DNA of 33,258 nucleotides from positions 1-33,258 of the forward strand of contig NZ_BDBY01000078.1 in NCBI RefSeq assembly GCF_001613225.1, read 5' to 3'. The stretch comes from Nocardia pseudovaccinii NBRC 100343. Its GTDB lineage: Bacteria > Actinomycetota > Actinomycetes > Mycobacteriales > Mycobacteriaceae. A program made the translations under genes and the position numbers. Each line of letters opens with the position of its first letter. The first letter of the stretch is position 1. Shown one piece after another: positions 22,476 to 30,551 of this stretch. The notes below the pieces were generated by a model. That model was not told the DNA's origin and did not search any database. It saw nothing but the letters and a program-made list of their open reading frames with translations.

Positions 22476-23171
22476 ATGAGCATTCTGATCGCCGACGACG
22501 ACCCACTGGTCCGTGATGTGGTGCGGCGCTATCTCGAACGCGACGGACTGACCGTCGTGGAGACCTCGGACGGCGTCTCGACGATGGCACAACTCACCGA
22601 ACCCACCGGCGACCCGGTCGAACTGGCCGTCCTCGACGTGATGATGCCCGCCCCCGACGGCATCGAGATCTGCCGCGCGGTGCGTTCCGGACCACGCCCG
22701 GACACCCCGATCATCCTGCTCACCGCACTCGGCGACGAGGACGATCGCGTGCTCGGCCTGGAGGCGGGTGCCGACGACTACGTCACCAAACCGTTCAGCG
22801 CCCGCGAACTCGCATTGCGGGTCGCCTCGGTGCTGCGGCGGTCGCAGGCGACACGGCAGCCGAGCACGGAGGTACTGCGCGACGGCGCGATCGAGGTGCG
22901 ACCGGATTCGCAATCGGCGCTGGTGGACGGCGGGCCGGTCGACCTGACCGCGCGCGAATACGATCTGCTCGTCTTCCTGCTGCGTCACCCGCACCAGGTG
23001 TTCAGCCGGGAGGAACTGCTGGCCAAGGTGTGGGGCTGGGACTTCGGCGACCTGTCCACGGTCACCGTGCACATCAAACGGCTGCGGGCGAAACTCGGTG
23101 ACCGGCACCGGATCGAGACGGTATGGGGCCGCGGCTACATCTGGGGCCGGAATGGAGAATCCAGTGCCTGA
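22476..23171 (+). CDS. OmpR-family response regulator
   Basis: A 231-residue response regulator. The receiver domain (about 1-120) has ILIADDDPLV, the phosphoacceptor in VLDVMMPAPDG (Asp48 region), LLTALGDEDD and the conserved Lys in DDYVTKPFSARE. The C-terminal winged helix (about 135-228) has VDLTAREYDLLVFLLRHPHQVFSREELL, VTVHIKRLRAKLGD and WGRGYIWG, typical of OmpR/PhoB regulators. ATG 22476 is 3 bp after the membrane-protein stop, and the gene overlaps the histidine kinase start by 8 bp. It probably controls the divergent glycan/molybdo operon and its own operon, though no repeat of a recognition box is clear in the 112-bp intergenic region. Confidence 0.97.
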   Translation: MSILIADDDPLVRDVVRRYLERDGLTVVETSDGVSTMAQLTEPTGDPVELAVLDVMMPAPDGIEICRAVRSGPRPDTPIILLTALGDEDDRVLGLEAGADDYVTKPFSARELALRVASVLRRSQATRQPSTEVLRDGAIEVRPDSQSALVDGGPVDLTAREYDLLVFLLRHPHQVFSREELLAKVWGWDFGDLSTVTVHIKRLRAKLGDRHRIETVWGRGYIWGRNGESSA

Positions 23172-24189
23172 GAACACACTGCAATTGATCGGCTACGTGC
23201 TGGCCTGTTCGCTTCCGATCGTCGCCATCGGCGCGGCGATCCTGCGCGCCACCAGCAATCGCTCCATGACCGCGAGCATGGCCGTGCTTGTGCTGATCCC
23301 GACGCTGTCCACGCTCGCGGGCATTATCGGGGTCAGCGGGTTGATGTTCACCGATGAACTCGAGCGCACGGCGGTCGTGCTCGCGGTCGTCGCGGCGGTC
23401 ACCGTGCCCGCCGCCCTGCTGCTCGGGCGAGAACAGGCTCGAAAGACCGTCTGGGAGAAGCAGATCCGCGAGCAGGAGCGGATGGCGGAGCGCTCGCGCC
23501 GCGAACTCGTCGCCTGGGTGAGCCACGACCTGCGGACCCCGCTGGCCGGTATCCGTGCGATGGCCGAGGGACTTTCCGACGGCGTGGTCACCGGCACCGA
23601 CGATGTGGCGCGTTACGCGGAACAGATTGTGCGCGAGACCGATCGGCTGTCGGTGATGGTCGATGACCTGTTCGAAATGTCGAAGATCAATGCGGGTGCG
23701 TTGCGTTTGGAATTGGAGCCGGTCGATCTGCGCGAGTTGATCGATGAGGTATTGGCCGCCAACCGACCGAATGCCGAACGCGCCGAAGTCCTGCTGCGCG
23801 CGGAACAGCCGGACTCCGAAATCGTTGTCGCGGCGAGCGATCGAGCCCTCGGCCGCGTGCTCACCAACCTGGTCTCCAATGCGATCGCGCACACCCCACC
23901 AGGCGGCGAGGTAGCGATCTCCGCGGGTACCTCCAACGGCGAGGCTTGGGCGCGCGTCGACGACACCGGTCCTGGCATCTCCGAGGCCGATCTGCCACGA
24001 ATCTTCGAGGTCGCCTACCGCGGCACCGCCGCGCGCTCCCCCGTCGCCTCCGACGGCGTGTCCTCCGGCAGCGGTATGGGTCTCGCGATCGCCGCGGGTC
24101 TGGTCGAAGCCCACCACGGCGATATCAGCGCCGAGAATCGAGAGCAGGGCTGCCGCTTCGAAGTTCGGCTACCGCTCAACGGAAACTGA
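23164..24189 (+). CDS. Sensor histidine kinase
   Basis: A 341-residue membrane histidine kinase. Three hydrophobic segments at the N-terminus (LQLIGYVLACSLPIVAIGAA; ASMAVLVLIPTLSTLAGIIG; VVLAVVAAVTVPAALLL) leave little room for an extracytoplasmic sensor domain, so it may sense within or near the membrane. The H-box is WVSHDLRTPLAGIRA, the N-box LTNLVSNAIAHTPP, the G1 box DDTGPGIS, and G2 GSGMGLAIAAGL. All catalytic residues are present. GTG 23164 is preferred because GGAG lies six bases upstream and it overlaps the regulator stop by 8 bp; ATG 23152 would add four residues. It converges with the epimerase gene with a one-base gap. Confidence 0.95.
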   Translation: MPENTLQLIGYVLACSLPIVAIGAAILRATSNRSMTASMAVLVLIPTLSTLAGIIGVSGLMFTDELERTAVVLAVVAAVTVPAALLLGREQARKTVWEKQIREQERMAERSRRELVAWVSHDLRTPLAGIRAMAEGLSDGVVTGTDDVARYAEQIVRETDRLSVMVDDLFEMSKINAGALRLELEPVDLRELIDEVLAANRPNAERAEVLLRAEQPDSEIVVAASDRALGRVLTNLVSNAIAHTPPGGEVAISAGTSNGEAWARVDDTGPGISEADLPRIFEVAYRGTAARSPVASDGVSSGSGMGLAIAAGLVEAHHGDISAENREQGCRFEVRLPLNGN

Positions 24190-24190
24190 A

Positions 24191-25243
24191 CTACGCGACC
24201 GGTGCACCCGCCCCGGCAACCGCCCGCAGCGGTGCGAAGGCGAATTCGGCAAGACCGTCGTGCGGATCCACCCGTGCGGTGAATCCCAGAACGCGTTGCG
24301 CCTGTTCGGGGCTCGCGACGATATGCCGCACGTCGCCGGGGCGATAGCGTCCGGTGATCACCGGTTCGGGACCACCGCGCGCCGCGGCCAACGTGGTGGC
24401 TACCGCGCCGATGGTGATCGGACGTCCCGAGGCGATATTGAGCGGCACGAAACCGGTATGCGCGTATTCGACCGCCGCGAGATTCGCCGCAGCGATATCA
24501 CTGACATGCACGAAATCCCGTGCCTGCTCACCGTCTTCGAAAACCTGTGGCGGCTCACCTGCCTCCAGCGCGGATCGGAAGATCGCGGCGACTCCGGAAT
24601 ATGGTGTGTCCCTTGGCATATCGGGGCCATAGACATTGTGGTAGCGCAATGCGGTGACCGCGGATTCGGTGACCGCGGCCCACGCGGACGCGTAATGCTC
24701 CTGCGCCACTTTCGCCGCCGCATAAAGACTCCGCGGCCGCAACGGCGCATTCTCCGGCACCGCCTCCCAACTCAAAACCTCATCCGAATCCGGATCCCGA
24801 TGCTCGAACATCCCGCGCTCGAGATCCCCGCGCCTGCGCACCCCGACCTCAACGGTCCGAGCCCCGCGATATCGCCCCTCCCCATAAACCACCATCGATG
24901 AGGCCAGCACCAACCGGCGACACCCGGCCCGGTCCATCGCCGCCAGCAAAACCGCGGTCCCCAAGTCGTTATGACTCGCATAAGCGGGCGCATCCTGCGC
25001 ACTCACACCCGCACCCACCACCGCGGCCTGATGACAAACCACATCGATCCCCCGCAACACCGAATCCAGCGCGTCCGCATCCCGCACGTCGACCAACCGG
25101 ACGTCCTCCGGAACAACCGCACCGACTCCGTGCGCCGCGGGCAGCATCGCATCAATCGCCACCACCTCATGCCCCGCACCCACCAACTCCCGATGTACAC
25201 GCGTCCCGATAAAGCCCGCCGCCCCGGTCAGCAATACCCGCAT
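24191..25243 (-). CDS. NAD-dependent sugar epimerase/dehydratase
   Basis: A 350-residue extended short-chain dehydrogenase. It has the NAD-binding motif MRVLLTGAAGFIGTRVHREL at the N-terminus, the SSMVVYGEGRY region, the catalytic YAAAK at about 187-191, and RDFVHVSDIAAANLAAVEYA, typical of UDP-glucose 4-epimerase-like enzymes that act on nucleotide sugars. A GRYRPGDVRHIVAS segment near the C-terminus is also typical. ATG 25243 is chosen because it begins the Rossmann strand; upstream codons in frame (to 25294) lack a ribosome-binding site. It would supply a nucleotide sugar to the glycosyltransferases in the neighbouring operon. The exact substrate cannot be told from sequence. Confidence 0.92.
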   Translation of the reverse strand: MRVLLTGAAGFIGTRVHRELVGAGHEVVAIDAMLPAAHGVGAVVPEDVRLVDVRDADALDSVLRGIDVVCHQAAVVGAGVSAQDAPAYASHNDLGTAVLLAAMDRAGCRRLVLASSMVVYGEGRYRGARTVEVGVRRRGDLERGMFEHRDPDSDEVLSWEAVPENAPLRPRSLYAAAKVAQEHYASAWAAVTESAVTALRYHNVYGPDMPRDTPYSGVAAIFRSALEAGEPPQVFEDGEQARDFVHVSDIAAANLAAVEYAHTGFVPLNIASGRPITIGAVATTLAAARGGPEPVITGRYRPGDVRHIVASPEQAQRVLGFTARVDPHDGLAEFAFAPLRAVAGAGAPVA

Positions 25244-25562
25244 TTCACCACCACCCCGAGTCCTTGTGCCCAACCCGCCCGCAACCCATTCCATCGTTTA
25301 CCGAGGTCATGCCCTGATTCTGCAGCCAAGCCCACGAAATTCGCCGCAACCCGGCCACACCGTCAGACTTTCGTCACGATCCAAGGCGGCCGCCCGACTG
25401 ACCGTCGATGCGAACCGACGGATCGTGCCGCAGCTACCGGATCCCGCGATCGCCGCAGCGGCGGCCTGCGGTGCGCAAGTCGTGACTCGATATGGGCCAG
25501 TTTGTTTATGCGGCCCGTCGAAACTCGCGGCAGCCCCATCTCGAGCACGCAGCAACGCTCAG
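25244..25562. other. Intergenic region, no gene seen
   Basis: This stretch between the epimerase start and the MITE-like repeat has several short open frames on both strands but none with a ribosome-binding site, family pattern or neighbour coupling. It should hold the epimerase promoter. Nothing else is recognised. Confidence 0.5.
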
Positions 25563-25714
25563 CTAGTGCCGCGTCCAGCTAGCTCCTGAGGTAGTCGAGA
25601 TCCGTCGAGCGCAGTGGTATGGCGGTGCCGCGGGGCGTGTCGTGCAGCGTTTCGACTGCGCTCGGCGAGCGAGCCGGACCTGATGGCGCGGCAACCTATC
25701 TGGACAGGCACTAG
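25563..25714. repeat. MITE-like palindromic element with CTAG ends
   Basis: The 152-bp segment begins CTAGTGCC (25563-25570) and ends GGCACTAG (25707-25714). Reading both ends inward, the similarity continues with TCCAG and TAG after a one-base length difference, giving imperfect terminal inverted repeats of about 19 bases. A second internal inverted repeat, CGAGCGCAGT (25606-25615) and ACTGCGCTCG (25655-25664), lies between them. No coding capacity is present. CTAG at both ends fits IS630/Tc1-type elements, which insert in CTAG and duplicate TA, so this is probably a non-autonomous MITE of that group. The 48 bp to the next gene hold nothing recognisable. Confidence 0.6.
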
Positions 25715-25762
25715 AAGGCCGACTCCGCCGCTTCCCGAGAACACCTCCGCAAGCAGCAGAAC

Positions 25763-26380
25763 TCAAGCGCCCCGGGAAAGGTAGCGGACGGGCGGCGGGG
25801 TTCGGTAACCGAAGGCTTTGATGAAGCGTGCGCCGATTTGGGCTTCGTCGGCTTCGAGCGCCTCGGCGCCCACGGTATTCATTACGCGGTTGATGACGTT
25901 GAAAAGGGTTGCCACCCAGACGGCTTCGTCGAACGCATCGGCGGTGACGCCAGCCGCACGGACTTTGTCGGCGTCGCCCGGGGTGAGGCCGTCGGGATCG
26001 CGGACCATTTTGCCGACGAATTCGAGCATGGCGCGAGCTTCGGGGCGCAGGGGCGAGTTGTCGCCGTCGGCCAGGGCTTCGTCGACCAGGTCCGAGGCTA
26101 TATAAGCGCCCGCGATACCCCGGTGGGCGGAGTCGCAGAAAGGGCATTCATTGGACTGGGAGGTCCTGGTTGCGAAGATTTCGCGTTCGGCGACGGTCCA
26201 GAAGGATTCACCGCGCATGACGTCCTGGATGAGGTCGGAAAGCGGGGTGCCGAAATAGCGGTGCCGGTAGCAGATGACCTTCATGACCGCGGGAACCTCG
26301 GTGCGACCCAACCGCTGCATGGTCGCGAACATGATTCGGGCCGGAAGTTCTTGACCGGATTCGACTGCGTCGAGCCACAT
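25763..26380 (-). CDS. Carboxymuconolactone decarboxylase / AhpD-like protein
   Basis: A 205-residue all-helical protein of the carboxymuconolactone-decarboxylase/AhpD superfamily, in the peroxidase-related branch. The redox motif ECPFCDSAHRG gives Cys79, Cys82 and His86, the thiol-peroxidase arrangement of AhpD. It would reduce hydroperoxides or peroxynitrite with an unknown electron donor, as inferred from the family. ATG 26380 starts 2 bp after the stop of the small partner gene, and both lie downstream of nitric oxide synthase on the same strand. The three genes are probably one operon, suggesting protection from oxidative or nitrosative products made by the synthase. Confidence 0.88.
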   Translation of the reverse strand: MWLDAVESGQELPARIMFATMQRLGRTEVPAVMKVICYRHRYFGTPLSDLIQDVMRGESFWTVAEREIFATRTSQSNECPFCDSAHRGIAGAYIASDLVDEALADGDNSPLRPEARAMLEFVGKMVRDPDGLTPGDADKVRAAGVTADAFDEAVWVATLFNVINRVMNTVGAEALEADEAQIGARFIKAFGYRTPPPVRYLSRGA

Positions 26381-26382
26381 TT

Positions 26383-26706
26383 TCAGCGCCCCTCCCAGGA
26401 GCGGCGGGCGGCGCGCAGCCGTCGGTCGGCGGCGCCGTAGGCCGCGACCACGGCCGCCTCGAAGATCTCGTCGTCACTGCGTCCCGCCTCGACCAGCGTC
26501 GTGATGTTCTGCTCGGTGAGCCGATACGAACGTTCGGCGACCAGCTCGGCGAAATCGGCGAGATCATCGGGGACCCCGGCCGCACCTTCTGCACCCGAGG
26601 ACCGCGCCCGAATCGACCGCCGCACCTCGACCGGCAGCCGTCCCGTCGCACCTTCGAGATGCGCGCCGAATTCTTCCCATTTCGAGCCCATGGAACGCCG
26701 TGCCAT
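26383..26706 (-). CDS. Small helical protein paired with AhpD-like gene
   Basis: A 107-residue predicted helical protein starting near MARRSMGSKWEEFGAHLEG. The second half (DDLADFAELVAERSYRLTEQ, then TTLVEAGRSDDEIFEAAVVA) resembles the helical core of the carboxymuconolactone-decarboxylase fold without the CxxC motif, so it may be a divergent or half-size relative that pairs with the downstream AhpD-like protein. Several starts are possible: ATG 26706 (used here), ATG 26724, or GTG 26763 that would overlap the NOS stop and lie close to GGGGAAG. Its stop is 2 bp before the AhpD-like start. Function unknown. Confidence 0.7.
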   Translation of the reverse strand: MARRSMGSKWEEFGAHLEGATGRLPVEVRRSIRARSSGAEGAAGVPDDLADFAELVAERSYRLTEQNITTLVEAGRSDDEIFEAAVVAAYGAADRRLRAARRSWEGR

Positions 26707-26752
26707 GGCCCCATTCTTGCCCATCGACCGCACTGCCGCTGCCGAACGAAGA

Positions 26753-27904
26753 TCAGATTTCACCTTCCCCGCCGAAGTCCCGCCGCACGAAATTCGGGCG
26801 CAGATCCGGCTCGGGTTCGTCGTAGTAGCGGTGGAAGGTCGGGGTCACGCCCGACGAAATCGGCGGATTGACCCAGCTCCAGTCGGTCGGGCATTTGCGG
26901 CCCGCGGCCTGCTCCCGATCGACGTGGTCGCAGAACTGCTTGGCGACCGTGTGATGGTCGACGATATACACCCCGGCCTTCCGAAAGCTGTACAGCACAG
27001 CACGATTCAATTCGACCAGGGCCTGGTCGCGCCACAGTGAACGCTCGTATCTGGTATCCAGGCACATCATTTCGGCAATGAGCGGCAACATGTTGTACCG
27101 GGTGGTGTCACTGAGATTGCGTGCGCCGATTTCGGCGCCCATATACCAACCGTTGAACGGTGCGAACGGGTAGGTGATGCCGCCGATCTCCAGATTCATA
27201 TTCGAAACCGCAGGCAGCGCATGCCATTTCAGACCCAGTCCCGCGAACCAATCGAATTCGGGATGTTCGAGTTCGACCTCGCGGGCCAGTTCGGGCGGGA
27301 TGTCGAACCAGCGGATCGGCTCGTCCGGAGTGCTGATGAGCACCGGCAGGATGTCGAAGGGCGTGCCCGCGCCGCGCCAGCCGAGCTTCATGGCGAATTC
27401 GGTGATCGCGATATTGGCCGGATCGCCGGTGACGGTGCCGTCACCGTTGCGATAACCGGCGTAGCGGATGAGTTGTGGGCTGACGATGCGGAATTCGCGG
27501 CCGTCGGCCTGGCGCGGTGGTCCGACGGTGATCATTGATTGGATGGCGCCGCCGTTGGTCGCCATATGCAGGTGCTGCCAGCACACCTCGGCCAGATCGC
27601 GGGCCGAGCGCACCCGCCGCGCGTCGAGCAATTTCAGTGATCGCCAGTGTTTTCGCCCCACGCAGCGAGCGTGGTTGCGCCACGCGAGCTTGGCGCCGAT
27701 CAGGATCTCCTCGGCGGTCTGCACGTAGCTGCCGGTTTGTTGGAGTTGCTCCAAAGCGGTTCGGCGGCGATTCGTGGATAGATGCGCGAGTTCGGGCAAT
27801 CGGAAGAACTCATCGCACTCCCGCATTCGCCTTTTCAGATCGAGGCCGAAAGGTTTTGTGTCAGCGGAGCTTTCGAGCGACAGGACGGGCAACGCTTGAT
27901 TCAC
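26753..27904 (-). CDS. nos: Nitric oxide synthase oxygenase (bacterial NOS)
   Basis: Bacterial NOS oxidises L-arginine to citrulline and nitric oxide with a heme-thiolate centre, taking electrons from non-dedicated reductases. The protein has only the oxygenase domain. Numbered from GTG 27904 (383 residues), the proximal heme cysteine is Cys81 in AWRNHARCVGR. The arginine-binding Glu258 is in FNGWYMGAEIGARNL, after the GGITYPFAPF segment, and the C-terminus holds VDHHTVAKQF and the pterin-side TDWSWVNPP. GTG 27904 is preferred because GGAG lies upstream at good spacing; ATG 27952 would add 16 residues. The AhpD-like pair lies downstream on the same strand. A possible leader ORF ends 32 bp upstream. 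Confidence 0.96.
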   Translation of the reverse strand: MNQALPVLSLESSADTKPFGLDLKRRMRECDEFFRLPELAHLSTNRRRTALEQLQQTGSYVQTAEEILIGAKLAWRNHARCVGRKHWRSLKLLDARRVRSARDLAEVCWQHLHMATNGGAIQSMITVGPPRQADGREFRIVSPQLIRYAGYRNGDGTVTGDPANIAITEFAMKLGWRGAGTPFDILPVLISTPDEPIRWFDIPPELAREVELEHPEFDWFAGLGLKWHALPAVSNMNLEIGGITYPFAPFNGWYMGAEIGARNLSDTTRYNMLPLIAEMMCLDTRYERSLWRDQALVELNRAVLYSFRKAGVYIVDHHTVAKQFCDHVDREQAAGRKCPTDWSWVNPPISSGVTPTFHRYYDEPEPDLRPNFVRRDFGGEGEI

Positions 27905-27936
27905 GGTTTTCTCCGGTCGGGCATCAGGTACTGCGG

Positions 27937-28113
27937 CTAAACAGACAGGCATTGATCGAGCAGAGAATTTCGCGCGCGGAGCGCAGCTGACACCGGGCTA
28001 CGCCGGAGGTCCGCGCGGTAGCCTCCGCGTTGCGGGGAACCGAGATACGGCAGACGGTTTCGGAAGCGGAGCCGCACAGGCTGTCGGGTTGCCGATCGCG
28101 CGCGCAACATCAT
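27937..28113 (-). CDS. Possible arginine-rich leader ORF upstream of NOS
   Basis: A minus-strand ORF of 58 codons begins with two ATG codons at 28113 and 28110, with CAGG just upstream, and ends 32 bp before the NOS start. It encodes MMLRARSATRQPVRLRFRNR and continues to QCLSV; 13 of 58 residues are Arg. GC-rich random frames are often Arg-rich, so this is weak. If translated, it could be an arginine-responsive leader for an arginine-consuming enzyme. The inverted repeat CGGAGG/CCTCCG (28004-28009, 28022-28027) lies within it. Confidence 0.2.
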   Translation of the reverse strand: MMLRARSATRQPVRLRFRNRLPYLGSPQRGGYRADLRRSPVSAALRARNSLLDQCLSV

Positions 28114-28351
28114 GACCTGGTTGCTGCCGTTTGCTGTCCACGATCATGCTCGTCCCAATCGACGCCTGAAAACGCCCGCACAGCAGCCTAAGACCGGTGT
28201 GCTGGCCGTGTGCCCGAATTCGACGTAATGCCTGTTCGGAATCTGCCGGACACTGGCAACTGTTTGCCGATCGACCTCAACCCGACCGACCTGTATGTTG
28301 CGCTCGCAGTATCGTTATACGAACGGTTCATCCAGCAGTGAGGATTGGCTC
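28114..28351. other. Divergent NOS/NiCoT promoter region
   Basis: No gene is seen. The region should hold the promoters of NOS (minus) and the nickel/cobalt permease (plus). The only structured signal is GTATCGTTATAC (28307-28318), a 4-bp dyad about 33 bp before the permease start, which could be a promoter element or metal-regulator half-sites. I found no convincing B12 box for a cobalamin riboswitch. Confidence 0.35.
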
Positions 28352-29401
28352 GTGCGCAGCGTTGTCGGTATGGCGGTGACCGTGCTGGCGCTGCATGTCA
28401 TCGGCTGGGGGACTCTGCTGCTATTCGTGGCGCCGGGACATCACATGGTGCAGGGCGCGGTCTTCGGAGTCGGCCTCGGCGTCACCGCATACACCCTCGG
28501 CATGCGGCACGCCTTCGACGCCGACCACATTGCCGCGATCGACAACACCACCCGGAAGTTGGTGGCGGAGAACGGCAAGCACAGGGTGCAGACGGTCGGT
28601 TTCTGGTTCGCCCTCGGCCATTCCAGCGTGGTGTTCATCCTGGTCGCGCTGCTGGCGTTCGGGGTGCGGGCACTGGCGGCGAATCTGGAGAACCAGGATT
28701 CGGGCCTGCAACGGTGGACCGGGCTGTGGGGCACCAGCATTTCGGGCGCCTTCCTGATCGTCATCGGCCTGCTGAATCTGGCTTCGCTACTCGGCATTTG
28801 GCGCGTCTTCCGACGGATGCGGCAGGGCGAGTTCGACGAGGCGCAGCTCGAGCGCGAGTTGGACAGCCGGGGCCTGTTGAACCGGGTGCTCGCGCCGGTG
28901 GTGCGGCTGGTCGAGAAGCCGTGGCAGATGTTTCCGGTCGGGCTGTTGTTCGGACTCGGCTTCGACACGGTGACCGAGGTCGGTCTGCTGGTGATCGCGG
29001 GCGGCGCGGCCGCGACGGGGCTGCCTTGGTATTCGATTCTCGTACTGCCCGTGCTGTTTTCGGCGGGTATGGCGCTGTTCGATTCGCTCGACGGCTCATT
29101 CATGAGCTACGCCTACGACTGGGCCTTCGCCGAACCGGTCCGCAAGATCTACTACAACCTGGTGATCACCGGACTGTCGGTGGCGGTCGCACTGATGATC
29201 GGTGGGCAGGAGATCGTGTCGATCTTCGCCGAACGGCTCGAAGTCGAATCCGGAATCGTCGCGTGGATCGGGAATCTGGATCTGGGTGATCTCGGCTACA
29301 TCGTGGCGGGTCTGTTCGTGGCGACCTGGGTGGTCGCGGCGGCGATATGGCGCTTCGCCGGAGTGGAACGCCGCTGGCAGGGTGACCTTGCCGCGAAGTA
29401 A
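28352..29401 (+). CDS. NiCoT-family nickel/cobalt permease
   Basis: A 349-residue eight-helix permease of the NiCoT (HoxN/NixA) family for high-affinity uptake of Ni(II) or Co(II). The family signature RHAFDADHIAAIDNTTRKL (52-70) with His53, Asp57 and His59 is complete. Further signatures are FWFALGHSSVVF, LLFGLGFDTVTEVGLL and LFSAGMALFDSLDGSFMSYAY. GTG 28352 is chosen with AGGA about nine bases upstream; an earlier ATG at 28295 would add a polar extension without a good ribosome-binding site. No nickel enzyme or cobalamin gene is adjacent, so specificity cannot be told from context. It is divergent from NOS. Confidence 0.95.
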   Translation: MRSVVGMAVTVLALHVIGWGTLLLFVAPGHHMVQGAVFGVGLGVTAYTLGMRHAFDADHIAAIDNTTRKLVAENGKHRVQTVGFWFALGHSSVVFILVALLAFGVRALAANLENQDSGLQRWTGLWGTSISGAFLIVIGLLNLASLLGIWRVFRRMRQGEFDEAQLERELDSRGLLNRVLAPVVRLVEKPWQMFPVGLLFGLGFDTVTEVGLLVIAGGAAATGLPWYSILVLPVLFSAGMALFDSLDGSFMSYAYDWAFAEPVRKIYYNLVITGLSVAVALMIGGQEIVSIFAERLEVESGIVAWIGNLDLGDLGYIVAGLFVATWVVAAAIWRFAGVERRWQGDLAAK

Positions 29402-29486
29402 CCAGTTCGAGTGCCTCATCTCACATACCAACCGGCATGTTTATCGCTGGCGCGCCTACTTTCGCATTTCTGGCAGGATGGGCGCC

Positions 29487-30551
29487 ATGCTGTCTCGGCG
29501 CGAGGTGCGGCGTTGGGTCTCCAGCGCCATAGTCGGCGTCGCACTGATTGCCGGTGCGGCGGTGTTCGGTCCACCCCCGGTGCTGGCAGCGCCGGGCGAC
29601 CAGCCCCGCCCGAATACCGGCTCAGCGGATGGTCCCTCCCCTGCGGAGCCGACCGTCCCCGGTGTCGAGCAGGCTTCGATCGATCGGATCGTGCCCATCA
29701 ACGACCGGTGGCTGCGAGTGTGGGTGAATTCACCCGCGATGAGTCGCGCCGTCGAGGTGCAGGTGCTGCTGCCGCGCGAGCAGAACCATCCGCGGCCGAC
29801 CGTCTACATGCTCGACGGGCGCAGTGCCGAGGCGGAGAGCAACAACTGGACCGAACTCGGGCACGCGGACAAATTCTTCGAAGACAAAGACGTGAACGTG
29901 GTGCTGACGGTCGGCGGACCGGCCAGCTTCTACACCGACTGGCAGCGCTCCGATCCGGTGCTCGGCACCAATATGTGGGAAACCTTCCTGACGAAGGAAC
30001 TGCCGCCGCTGATCGATGCGAAGTTCAACGGCAACGGACGCAATGCCGTCATGGGCGTGTCCATGGGCGCCGAGGCCGCGATGATGCTGGCCTTCCGCCA
30101 GCCGAAGCTGTACACGGCGGTGGCCGCGCACAGCGGATGCTTCTCCATGGGCACCGATCTCGGACAGGCGCAGGCCCGTGCGGTGGTCGCGACCTACCGC
30201 GGCGGACCGGACAACATGTTCGGCGATCAGCACGATTCCGCCTGGCTCGACCACGACGTTCTGCTGCACGCGGAAGCGTTGCGCGGCAAGGCGATCTACC
30301 TGTCGGTCGGCAGCGGACTGCCCGGCAAATACGACACCCCGAACAACCCGGATCTGGTCAGCACCATCGGATTCGGCGGTCCGCTGGAGGCCGCGACCAA
30401 TATGTGCACACGCAGGCTGGCCGATCGGCTCACCGCGCTCGGGATTCCGGTCACCGCGAACTTCCGGGCGACCGGCACGCATTCGTGGCCGTACTGGGCC
30501 GACGAGTTGGGCCTGTCGTGGCCCACGATCTCCCGGGCGTTGGGCGTTTAG
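29487..30551 (+). CDS. Secreted mycolyltransferase/esterase of the antigen 85 type
   Basis: A 354-residue exported alpha/beta hydrolase of the esterase-D/antigen 85 family, whose members transfer mycolates to trehalose or arabinogalactan outside the membrane. Residues 1-35 are a signal peptide (MLSRREVRRWVSSAIVGVAL, then a small-residue cleavage region VLAAPG). The nucleophile is Ser192 in VMGVSMGAEAA, and the catalytic His332 lies in TGTHSWPYW, the Ag85 motif. A Pro-rich linker (about 36-58) follows the signal. ATG 29487 with AGGATGG upstream is preferred over ATG 29478. It overlaps the convergent pat gene by 4 bp. It supports a mycolate-containing host. Confidence 0.9.
   Translation: MLSRREVRRWVSSAIVGVALIAGAAVFGPPPVLAAPGDQPRPNTGSADGPSPAEPTVPGVEQASIDRIVPINDRWLRVWVNSPAMSRAVEVQVLLPREQNHPRPTVYMLDGRSAEAESNNWTELGHADKFFEDKDVNVVLTVGGPASFYTDWQRSDPVLGTNMWETFLTKELPPLIDAKFNGNGRNAVMGVSMGAEAAMMLAFRQPKLYTAVAAHSGCFSMGTDLGQAQARAVVATYRGGPDNMFGDQHDSAWLDHDVLLHAEALRGKAIYLSVGSGLPGKYDTPNNPDLVSTIGFGGPLEAATNMCTRRLADRLTALGIPVTANFRATGTHSWPYWADELGLSWPTISRALGV

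Noticed and set aside
28030..28130. GGTCATGA and GGCAACCC on the minus strand, resembling parts of SAM-IV/SAM-I riboswitches
   Set aside because: The expected pairing elements and spacing between these boxes are not present, and NOS is not a usual target.
28000..28351. Possible cobalamin riboswitch before the nickel/cobalt permease
   Set aside because: No B12-box-like sequence or expected downstream hairpin could be found.
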